This document shows, one piece after another, positions 1 to 5,579 of a stretch of DNA of 6,899 nucleotides. Under the pieces are notes generated by a model. It did not search any database. It worked only from the letters and a program-made list of their open reading frames with translations, and was not told the DNA's origin. This stretch comes from Candidatus Cloacimonadota bacterium (GTDB taxonomy: Bacteria > Cloacimonadota > Cloacimonadia > Cloacimonadales > TCS61). Location: NCBI GenBank assembly GCA_030668345.1, contig DAOUUD010000090.1:1-6899 (forward strand), read 5' to 3'. How positions within the stretch are numbered: the stretch's first letter is position 1; each line of letters begins with the position of its first letter. The position numbers were made by a program, and so were the translations under genes.

Positions 1-40
1 CAGCTTCATTATAAGTGGGAATTATTACCAGGGCTTTCAA
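1..40 (-). CDS. Family 2 glycosyltransferase, N-terminus only (polyprenyl-phosphate mannose synthase-like)
   Basis: The minus strand directly after the acyltransferase stop codon reads (M/L)KALVIIPTYNEA before the window ends. The IIPTYNE block is the hallmark first beta strand and nucleotide-sugar binding loop of GT2 (GT-A fold) enzymes. The exact wording is typical of dolichyl- or polyprenyl-phosphate mannose synthases, which move a sugar from a nucleotide donor to a lipid phosphate at the inner face of the membrane. The start must be TTG at 40-38, because the preceding in-frame codon (43-41) is the TAA of the upstream gene and no ATG lies in this frame in the visible part. An AGGAG at 54-50 sits 9 bases upstream. 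Only 13 codons are visible, so family membership is good but substrate is a guess. Abutting genes imply co-transcription with the acyltransferase. Confidence 0.6.
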   Translation of the reverse strand, partial: MKALVIIPTYNEA

Positions 41-811
41 TTATTTTTTCTCCTTTTCAGGTTTATCCAGGTTGTTTTTAAGAAGCTGCTTATCAGGAAC
101 TTTTTTATTGCTTTTAGCAGGATTCCCCAACCATATTTCTTCGGGCGGAACATCACGCGTGAGCACACTGCCACCGGCTACCATGCCATCTTCGTGAATT
201 GTAATACCGGGCAGAATAGTAGCATTTACACCAATTCTTCCGCCTTTCTTAATGGTTATACCTTTAAAATGTTTGAATCGTTCTTTGTCACGTCCCATGT
301 AATTATCGTTGCTGGTAGCTACTGCTGGAGCTACAAAACAGTAATCTCCAATCTCGGAATAAGCGGTGATATAGCAGTTAGTTTCAAATTTGCATCTATT
401 CCCTATCGTAACATAATTCTCGATCGTTACATTACGCCCGATGATGTTAAGCTCTCCGATGATAACGTTCTCACGAATCGTTGCCAGATCTGCTATCAGA
501 CAATTATTGCCTATCTGCGACTGTACATAAATTACTACATTTGCCCCGATCTGGCACTGGTTTCCTATTTTGGCTGGTTTCAGGTTTGGATCGATCTTAA
601 AGATGCTGCGAGGTGAACTGAGTGGTTTTTTACCAATGATCGTATTATCGTCTATGCGTACTCCATCACCAATAAATGAACCTTCGTGGATGATCACATT
701 ATGTCCGATAAGACACTCTCCCCCGATCTGAACATCATCCAGGATCACGCAGTTACAACCTATCTTTGTATCTTTGCCGATCTTTGCCGAATCTGCAATA
801 TATTGATTCAT
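41..811 (-). CDS. Left-handed beta-helix (hexapeptide repeat) acyltransferase, WbpD/LpxA-like
   Basis: This 256-residue protein is almost entirely imperfect hexapeptide repeats of the [LIV]-G-x-x-x-x type (for example AKIGKDTKIG, GECLIGHNVI, YSEIGDYCF, GGRIGVNATI), from residue 4 to about 232. That predicts a trimeric left-handed beta-helix transferase. A loop at about 61-80 interrupts the coils. The second half (SNDNYMGRD at 167-175, then the KKGGRIGVNATILPG block and the closing WLGNPAK at 227-233) resembles N-acetyltransferases acting on nucleotide-linked amino sugars, such as WbpD/WlbB. The LpxA GHVAHD-like catalytic histidine block is not obvious, so lipid A synthesis is less likely. The acyl donor would be acetyl-CoA or similar. 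The tail from 234 is lysine-rich and probably disordered. ATG at 811 is supported by GGAGG at 823-819, 7 bases upstream. It runs directly into the glycosyltransferase, suggesting a role in cell-surface glycan assembly. Confidence 0.85.
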   Translation of the reverse strand: MNQYIADSAKIGKDTKIGCNCVILDDVQIGGECLIGHNVIIHEGSFIGDGVRIDDNTIIGKKPLSSPRSIFKIDPNLKPAKIGNQCQIGANVVIYVQSQIGNNCLIADLATIRENVIIGELNIIGRNVTIENYVTIGNRCKFETNCYITAYSEIGDYCFVAPAVATSNDNYMGRDKERFKHFKGITIKKGGRIGVNATILPGITIHEDGMVAGGSVLTRDVPPEEIWLGNPAKSNKKVPDKQLLKNNLDKPEKEKK

Positions 812-843
812 TTCTCACCCTCCAAAACTGGAATGAAAGCACA

Positions 844-871
844 ATTATGAAAACAGAGTTGTTAGTAAAGA
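844..871 (-). promoter_or_regulatory. Candidate promoter of the acyltransferase pair
   Basis: On the minus strand CATAAT (849-844, 5 of 6 to TATAAT) is preceded after 16 bases by the poor -35 match TCTTTA (871-866). It falls between the gdhA terminator and the acyltransferase, and would give a leader of about 26 bases carrying the GGAGG site. Position is sensible but the -35 is weak, and sigma-factor preference in this host is unknown. Confidence 0.25.
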
Positions 872-889
872 TTTTTTCTTTATATTTAT

Positions 890-917
890 AAAAAAAAACG
901 GCTGCCAATCAGCAGCC
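890..917 (-). terminator. Intrinsic terminator of gdhA
   Basis: Read on the minus strand, GGCTGC, a six-base loop and GCAGCC form a perfect GC-rich stem (917-900), followed after one G by nine consecutive T residues (898-890). It lies 25 bases past the gdhA stop codon, the usual place for a Rho-independent terminator, and separates gdhA from the acyltransferase operon. The other strand has only a short TTTATTT after the stem, so it is mainly a minus-strand terminator. Confidence 0.9.
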
Positions 918-942
918 TTTATTTCATTTGAAACTTTATTTA

Positions 943-2274
943 TTAAACAACACCGTGATCGATCATTGTATCTGCTACTTTGATAAATCCGGCAATGTTG
1001 GCACCTTTTACGTAATTGATGAAATCTCCTTCTTTACCATGCTTTACACATTGTTCATGAATTGCGATCATAATGTTATGAAGTTTTTCATCAACTTCTT
1101 CTCTTGTCCAGCTGAGACGAAGACTGTTTTGAGACATTTCCAGACCGCTTGTAGCAACTCCACCAGCATTAGCTGCTTTTCCTGGTCCGTATAGGATCTT
1201 AGCTTTCATATATACTTCAATCGCTTCAGGAGTAGAAGGCATATTTGCACCTTCGGAAACACAGAAACAACCGTTATTAATAAGAGTTTGCGCATCATTA
1301 GCATCGATTTCATTTTGAGTAGCACTTGGAAGAGCGATATCGCATTTAATTTCCCAGGGTCTTTTTCCCTCTACATATTTTACACCATATTTATCAGCAT
1401 ATTCTTTAATTCTACCACGTTTAACGTTCTTAAGTTCCATTACATAAGCCAGTTTATCGGTATCTATTCCATTCGGATCGTAGATATAACCACTGGAATC
1501 TGATAAGGTAACAACTTTCCCACCAAGTTCGTTAACTTTTTCTGTAGCATATTGCGCTACATTTCCGGAACCGGATACCGTACAGATCTTACCTTTAAAA
1601 GATTTTCCTCTTGTTTTAAGCATTTCTTCTGCGAAATACACCTGACCATATCCTGTTGCTTCCGGTCTGATTAAGCTTCCACCCCAGTTCCTTCCTTTAC
1701 CAGTGAGTATGCCAACAAATTCATTTCGAAGTTTCTTATACATTCCGAACATATAACCGATCTCTCGACCGCCAACACCTATATCACCAGCGGGAACATC
1801 TGTATTTGCTCCAATATGACGGAAAAGTTCAGACATAAATGACTGACAGAAATGCATAACTTCATTATCAGATTTTCCTTTGGGATCGAAATCTGACCCA
1901 CCTTTTCCACCGCCCATCGGAAGAGTTGTTAAGCTGTTTTTGAATACCTGTTCGAATCCGAGGAATTTAAGGATACCAAGATTAACAGATGGGTGCAAAC
2001 GAAGACCACCTTTATATGGACCTATGGCGCTGTTAAATTCTACACGGAAGCCGCGATTCACTTGAACTTCACCATTGTCATCTACCCAGGGAACACGGAA
2101 AATAATAACTCTTTCAGGTTCAACAATTCTATCTAAGATCTTCGCTTCAACGTATTTCGGATTGGATTGATATACGTCCCAGATTGATTCTACAACCTCT
2201 TTCACGGCTTGCATAAATTCAGGTTGACATTTGTTTTTTGCTTCTACCTTTTCTAAAAACTCATTCATTGTCAT
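943..2274 (-). CDS. gdhA: NADP-type glutamate dehydrogenase (hexameric, about 50 kDa subunit)
   Basis: The enzyme catalyses reductive amination of 2-oxoglutarate with ammonia to L-glutamate in the cytoplasm. The 443-residue product closely follows the E. coli GdhA pattern (about 447 residues) over its whole length. Visible landmarks are the substrate-binding region GPYKGGLRLHP (85-95), the catalytic-lysine loop PMGGGKGGSDFDPKGKS (119-135, Lys124), the DVPAGDIGVGGRE block (159-171) and GGSLIRPEATGYG (198-210). The Rossmann dinucleotide loop is SGSGNVAQ (234-241), followed by SDSSG (258-262), as in NADP-preferring enzymes rather than the NAD-type sequence of Clostridium. The C-terminal GKAANAGGVATSGLEMSQN is intact. 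The frame opens 11 codons earlier at a GTG, but the strong GGAGG is inside that extension and sits 7 bases before ATG 2274, so 2274 is preferred. An amino acid permease lies upstream on the same strand, and a strong terminator follows. Confidence 0.97.
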   Translation of the reverse strand: MTMNEFLEKVEAKNKCQPEFMQAVKEVVESIWDVYQSNPKYVEAKILDRIVEPERVIIFRVPWVDDNGEVQVNRGFRVEFNSAIGPYKGGLRLHPSVNLGILKFLGFEQVFKNSLTTLPMGGGKGGSDFDPKGKSDNEVMHFCQSFMSELFRHIGANTDVPAGDIGVGGREIGYMFGMYKKLRNEFVGILTGKGRNWGGSLIRPEATGYGQVYFAEEMLKTRGKSFKGKICTVSGSGNVAQYATEKVNELGGKVVTLSDSSGYIYDPNGIDTDKLAYVMELKNVKRGRIKEYADKYGVKYVEGKRPWEIKCDIALPSATQNEIDANDAQTLINNGCFCVSEGANMPSTPEAIEVYMKAKILYGPGKAANAGGVATSGLEMSQNSLRLSWTREEVDEKLHNIMIAIHEQCVKHGKEGDFINYVKGANIAGFIKVADTMIDHGVV

Positions 2275-2281
2275 AAAAAAA

Positions 2282-2286
2282 CCTCC
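2282..2286 (-). promoter_or_regulatory. Ribosome binding site deciding the gdhA start
   Basis: GGAGG on the minus strand, then seven T residues, then ATG (2274-2272) ACA ATG (2268-2266). The 7-base spacing to the first ATG is ideal and 13 to the second is too long. A GTG at 2307, which would add 11 residues, has the site within its own coding sequence and is therefore unlikely. Confidence 0.85.
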
Positions 2287-2303
2287 GCTTATTTTTTTTG
2301 AGT

Positions 2304-2332
2304 ACACAATTTAAAAAGAAAATATATGTCAA
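2304..2332 (-). promoter_or_regulatory. Candidate gdhA promoter
   Basis: In the 189-base AT-rich gap upstream of gdhA, the minus strand carries a perfect TTGACA (2332-2327). At 17 bases spacing the -10 position reads TTGTGT (2309-2304), a poor match, so either the -10 is degenerate or activator-dependent, or the TTGACA is chance in AT-rich DNA. A start near 2297 would leave a leader of about 22 bases including the GGAGG. No GC-rich terminator for the permease gene is visible in the same gap, so read-through from upstream is also possible. Confidence 0.3.
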
Positions 2333-2463
2333 GAGCAAAAGCCTTTATAAGAATTCTAGTAAAGATAAAGTCATCTATTTCAATTTAACAAAACATAAAA
2401 TATAATGAAGGTTTGATGTTACAAAAATAAAAAAAGAGAAATTTGCATATTTAATATTTATAA

Positions 2464-4308
2464 TTATTTCTTAATAATAAATCTCTTTCTTTTACTCAAT
2501 AAAACCATATCTCTTAAATAATGAATATTTTCGGCATTCAACCATTTTTCTTCGAAATCAACTTGTTGAACAAGAGTTGCAATAGCAGCTAAAGTTTTCA
2601 GGTGAAATGCTCTATCTTCTTTTGTCCCGATAAAAGCAAATACAGCTTTTACTGAATTTTCTTTGGAAGTGAATTTGATGCCCTCTTTACATCGAACAAG
2701 CATTAAGAAAAAATTACCACTACCCTCAATAATTATATGAGGAATGGCAATAAAAGGTGATATGGCAGTATTGCAATCTTCCTGCCTGCTTTTTAAAAGA
2801 GTAAAGATTTCTTCTTTATCTATCTCAATTTCATTAGAAATATTTTCAGAAATTATTTCAAAAAGCTGATCTATTTCAAGAGGGCCCTCTAAATCTAAAA
2901 TTTTTGCATTTTTGACCAGCTTATCAAATTTATCAGATTTTATATTATCTCGATCACATAAAATATCCCTGAATTCTGTTTCCAGAATATGGTCTGTCAA
3001 CCTATTATCTGTTATTCTTTTCAGTAAATGTAAAAGTGCATATTCACCCGCATGTTTCTTTCTACCGTAAAACAGATAAAAACTTACACTTATTAAAAGA
3101 AAAGCCATACTGAGCTCGATCGCTTCGAGTCCCAGATCGATAATGAAAAATGAGAAAATAATAATTCCAAAAATTTGCAGCCAGGGATATAAAGGTGCTT
3201 TAAAACTTGGTCTGTAATTCTTCAGCTTACTTTCTCTTAATATAATTACTGCAAGATTAGTTAAAACATAAGCAGTTAAAATAACAACTGAAGCTGCTTT
3301 TACTAACATTTCTAAAGGTAACTGTAATGCCAGAACAATAAATAAACCGGTTATGAAAATTGAGGGAACAGGTGTTTTAAATCTTTTACTGACTTTACTG
3401 ATAGCATTTGGCAGAAGATTATCTCTGCTTAAAGCTAAGGGATAGCGAGATGCGGACATTATTCCGGCATTTGCAGTTGTGATAAAAGCTAATAAAGCAG
3501 CAATCGAGATGATGATGAATCCTGGTGTTCCGGAAATAGCCTTTGCTGCATCCGCAATCGGCGTAAGTGAACCGGAAAATGTAGCTGCCGGTAAAACTCC
3601 AACTGTAACAATAAGAAGTAAAGTATATATTATTGTAACAGTAATTACAGAGACGATCATCCCCAGAGGAATATTCTTTTTGGGATTGTTAATTTCTTCA
3701 GAAACACTTGCTACTTTCAATAATCCACCAAAAGATATAAAAATAAAACCTGCTGTGGCAAAAATTGAATTTATTCCTTGCGGAGCTAAAGGATGAAAAT
3801 GAGATGTATTTATTTTAGAAAATCCAAAGATTATATAAAAGACCATAAAAATTAATAAACAGGATACAAGTGAGACCTGAAATTTGGCAGCTTCTTTTAT
3901 TCCAATTGTATTCAATAAAACGAAAAAAAAACAAACTAGAATTGAAGAGATCAATACAGGAAATCCTGTAACAATAAAAATTATCTCCGATATACCGAAT
4001 ATGGCAAAAGCACTTTTCAAAGATAAGGCAAACCAGCTTAAAAAACCGGAAATAGTTCCAATAAACGGACCTAAACTTCTATTGATAAAATAGTAATCAC
4101 CTCCGGCTTTGGGCATAGCTGTAGAAAGCTCTATAATACTGAAAATACCGATCAGAGCAAGAATTCCTGCCAGAAAATATGAAATAAATACTGCCGGTCC
4201 GGTTCGAGCAAAAGCAAGTCCGGGTAAAATAAAAATCCCGGAACTTATCATCGCACCTGTGGCTATACTGAATACATCGAAGAAATTCAATCCTTTTTTT
4301 AGTTTCAT
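2464..4308 (-). CDS. APC-family amino acid permease fused to a C-terminal PTS EIIA (type 2)-like domain
   Basis: Residues 1-415 form an amino acid/polyamine permease of the APC superfamily with about 12 membrane helices. TM1 has the unwound substrate-site motif TGAMISSGIFILPG (17-30). TM6 has FISFGGLLKVASVSEEINNP (190-209), followed by KKNIPLG, a typical family signature. After a cytoplasmic linker (about 416-472), residues 473-610 match the PTS fructose/mannitol EIIA fold, with ISPFIAIPH (516-524). His524 occupies the position of the phosphorylated histidine in EIIA proteins. The transported amino acid cannot be read from sequence. The fusion suggests uptake is gated by a phosphorelay or by a PTS-Ntr-like signal, but no EI or HPr gene is in the window. 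At 614 residues it exceeds ordinary APC permeases (about 450) by the length of the added domain. ATG 4308 has AAAGGA six bases upstream. The gene precedes gdhA by 189 bases. Confidence 0.9.
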   Translation of the reverse strand: MKLKKGLNFFDVFSIATGAMISSGIFILPGLAFARTGPAVFISYFLAGILALIGIFSIIELSTAMPKAGGDYYFINRSLGPFIGTISGFLSWFALSLKSAFAIFGISEIIFIVTGFPVLISSILVCFFFVLLNTIGIKEAAKFQVSLVSCLLIFMVFYIIFGFSKINTSHFHPLAPQGINSIFATAGFIFISFGGLLKVASVSEEINNPKKNIPLGMIVSVITVTIIYTLLLIVTVGVLPAATFSGSLTPIADAAKAISGTPGFIIISIAALLAFITTANAGIMSASRYPLALSRDNLLPNAISKVSKRFKTPVPSIFITGLFIVLALQLPLEMLVKAASVVILTAYVLTNLAVIILRESKLKNYRPSFKAPLYPWLQIFGIIIFSFFIIDLGLEAIELSMAFLLISVSFYLFYGRKKHAGEYALLHLLKRITDNRLTDHILETEFRDILCDRDNIKSDKFDKLVKNAKILDLEGPLEIDQLFEIISENISNEIEIDKEEIFTLLKSRQEDCNTAISPFIAIPHIIIEGSGNFFLMLVRCKEGIKFTSKENSVKAVFAFIGTKEDRAFHLKTLAAIATLVQQVDFEEKWLNAENIHYLRDMVLLSKRKRFIIKK

Positions 4309-4337
4309 TTTAAATCCTTTATTGTTCCATAAATCAA

Positions 4338-4366
4338 ATTTAAATTGTTCTTTTAAATTATGTAAA
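4338..4366 (-). promoter_or_regulatory. Candidate permease promoter
   Basis: In the 95-base gap before the permease, the minus strand has TTTACA (4366-4361, 5 of 6 to the -35 consensus), 17 bases, then TTAAAT (4343-4338, 4 of 6). A start near 4331 gives a leader of about 22 bases containing AAAGGA. Very AT-rich surroundings make chance matches likely. Confidence 0.3.
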
Positions 4367-4403
4367 GTTTTTTCTGATTAAAAATAATATTTCTTATTTA
4401 AAA

Positions 4404-5267
4404 TTATAACAACACCCGTATTGCTCCTGAAAGATTATTCAGGTCGCATTTTACAATTGCTAAATCAGGTTTATTGAAAGCTGCAGAAAAAAGATGAGTT
4501 TTCCCGATTTTTTGCTTCCATGAGCCAGTGATACCGGAAGATTCATGAATGTGACCATGCAGAGTAATAAAAGGTTGTTTTATTTCTATAAACCTTTTTA
4601 TGGCAATGCTTCCCACGTGTAAATCAATCGGAGCATGATCTATCATTTGTCCATCCAGTGCAGCTCTATCCAGGTTGGTTTGATATGGAGGGGCGTGAAA
4701 TAAAAAGATCGAATTCGAAAGATCTTTCTCAGCAGTTAATTTATCAAGATCATTTTTTATAGTTGAATATTTTTTTTCATCTTCTGAAACTGGATAAGTT
4801 CTATAACCTTCAGTGGGTGAGACACAACCAACATCTACAAACCTGGAAACATCGTATCGTTCCCAATCTTTTAATAAGAAAGGGCTTGGTGGAACATAGG
4901 CATAACCATATATTTGATATTCTTTATAATTTACTTTCCGATTATGAACATAAGTCCATATACCAAGATTTTCTGCTTCCAGAAAAGAATTCTCCTCACT
5001 TCTCGGATCGTCATTTCCCATTATCAAATACACTTCCGGATAATCATCACCAATATTTGCTTTTAAATCCAGAAATTTTTTAACCAAATACTCATTAACG
5101 AAATCTTGGGACCGGATATCTGACAATTCATTCAATGCTGCTATCGAAGGTAACAGATCACCACCCAGAAAAACAATGTCAGGTCGTTCTTTTTCTATTT
5201 CATTGAATAGTTTTTCGTATCTATCTATTTTCCCATGAATGTCTGAAACGAAGAAGCATAAATTCAT
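4404..5267 (-). CDS. Calcineurin-like metallophosphoesterase
   Basis: This 287-residue soluble protein carries all the dimetal-site motifs of the calcineurin-like phosphoesterase superfamily in order: SDIHG (Asp9, His11), GGDLLPS (Asp37), MGNDD (Asn85), FHAP (His191) and LHGHIHES (His239, His241). The fourth position of the classical GNH motif is Asp rather than His, as in GNxD-type members such as YfcE or MJ0936. Those hydrolyse phosphodiesters and do not use the GNH histidine. The actual substrate (nucleotide, cyclic nucleotide or other phosphoester) cannot be told. There is no signal peptide, so it should be cytoplasmic. ATG 5267 has no clear Shine-Dalgarno, but the first motif begins at residue 8, which leaves little room for a later start. 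The neighbour upstream is the nucleotidyltransferase fusion, beyond a 312-base repeat-bearing gap, so co-transcription is uncertain. Confidence 0.9.
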   Translation of the reverse strand: MNLCFFVSDIHGKIDRYEKLFNEIEKERPDIVFLGGDLLPSIAALNELSDIRSQDFVNEYLVKKFLDLKANIGDDYPEVYLIMGNDDPRSEENSFLEAENLGIWTYVHNRKVNYKEYQIYGYAYVPPSPFLLKDWERYDVSRFVDVGCVSPTEGYRTYPVSEDEKKYSTIKNDLDKLTAEKDLSNSIFLFHAPPYQTNLDRAALDGQMIDHAPIDLHVGSIAIKRFIEIKQPFITLHGHIHESSGITGSWKQKIGKTHLFSAAFNKPDLAIVKCDLNNLSGAIRVLL

Positions 5268-5312
5268 AATTAAATTGTCACTGAATTACACAGACTAAAC
5301 ACTGACTTTTTA

Positions 5313-5340
5313 TTAACCACAGAGCACACGGAGAGCACCG
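5313..5340. repeat. GTG/CTC-rich intergenic repeat fragment
   Basis: The stretch contains AGAGCAC twice at an 11-base period (5321 and 5332) after TTAACCAC. On the minus strand it reads as CTCTCCGTGTGCTCTGTGGTTAA. It resembles the CTCTGTG...CTCTGTGGTT repeats I associate with intergenic regions of many uncultured bacteria. Only one copy is in the window, so repeat status elsewhere in the genome is inferred. Confidence 0.4.
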
Positions 5341-5393
5341 AAAAAATCTCCTCTTCAGTCTTCGCGAAGCTACACCCTAACATGTGAGAGGAG
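5341..5393 (-). terminator. Possible intrinsic terminator with nested hairpin
   Basis: On the minus strand CTCCTCT (5393-5387) pairs with AGAGGAG (5354-5348) over seven bases. The enclosed loop contains a perfect 10-base palindrome CTTCGCGAAG (5369-5360). The outer arm is followed after one A by six T residues (5346-5341). It would terminate transcripts of the fusion gene, whose stop is about 190 bases upstream. The long loop makes it an unusual terminator, and it may instead be part of the repeat element around it. Confidence 0.4.
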
Positions 5394-5420
5394 TCCGGTT
5401 TTAGTTGAGATGTGTGTTTC

Positions 5421-5450
5421 ATTCATCATTCCTTGTTCGATATTCATTTC
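5421..5450. repeat. Short ATTCAT-type intergenic repeat fragment
   Basis: ATTCATCATTCCTTGTTCGA continues to a second ATTCAT 21 bases after the first. This wording resembles a common low-complexity intergenic repeat whose translations (HSLFDI-like on plus, MNIEQG-like on minus) recur as spurious proteins in databases. That is recollection, not a search result. A single copy is visible here. Confidence 0.35.
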
Positions 5451-5579
5451 CCCAAACCTTACGATTGTTATCAACTCCAACTTCGTTTGAAGTCGAGTCC
5501 AATCAGTTCGACAATAAATATTAAATTTCAGTGTCTTCGGAGTTTCTCGGTTTTCCATTTTGTTAGTTTTGTTCGTTGC

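Larger units (their letters stand above)
5268..5579. other. Non-coding intergenic stretch with short repeats and hairpins
   Basis: This 312-base gap separates the phosphoesterase from the fusion gene. It holds, from left to right, two CACTGA copies 21 bases apart (5279, 5300); a CACAGAGCACACGGAGAGCACCG-type stretch; a nested hairpin with an A/T run (5341-5393); two ATTCAT copies 21 bases apart (5421, 5442); and a hairpin at 5474-5498 (ACTC/GAGT outer arm, ACTTC/GAAGT inner arm, loop GTTT). Short open frames cross it on both strands, but they have no ribosome binding site, no recognisable domain and overlap the repeats, so I do not call a gene. A weak -10-like TGTAAT (5290-5285, minus) lies close to the phosphoesterase start without a matching -35. 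Confidence 0.6.

Noticed and set aside
194..616. 140-residue plus-strand open frame opposite the acyltransferase
   Set aside because: It is antisense to a hexapeptide-repeat gene with clear family features and has no recognisable domain.
41..811. Assignment as LpxA or LpxD of lipid A synthesis
   Set aside because: The characteristic catalytic histidine block is not seen, and the neighbour is a glycosyltransferase rather than lpx or fab genes.
2333..2350. Possible sigma-54 (GG-N10-GC) promoter in front of gdhA, expected for a nitrogen gene
   Set aside because: The only candidate, GGCTTTTGC, has GG and GC five bases apart instead of ten.
2420..2463. T-rich tract after the permease stop as a terminator
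   Set aside because: A run of T residues is present on the minus strand, but I find no stable stem before it, only short A/T pairings.
4382..4400. AAATAA/TTATTT hairpin after the phosphoesterase stop
   Set aside because: The stem is six A/T pairs only, in very AT-rich DNA with no strong T run, so it is too weak to call a terminator.
5370..5558. 62-residue minus-strand open frame between the phosphoesterase and the fusion gene
   Set aside because: No ribosome binding site or domain, and it runs through the hairpin and ATTCAT repeats; its translation resembles repeat-derived spurious proteins.
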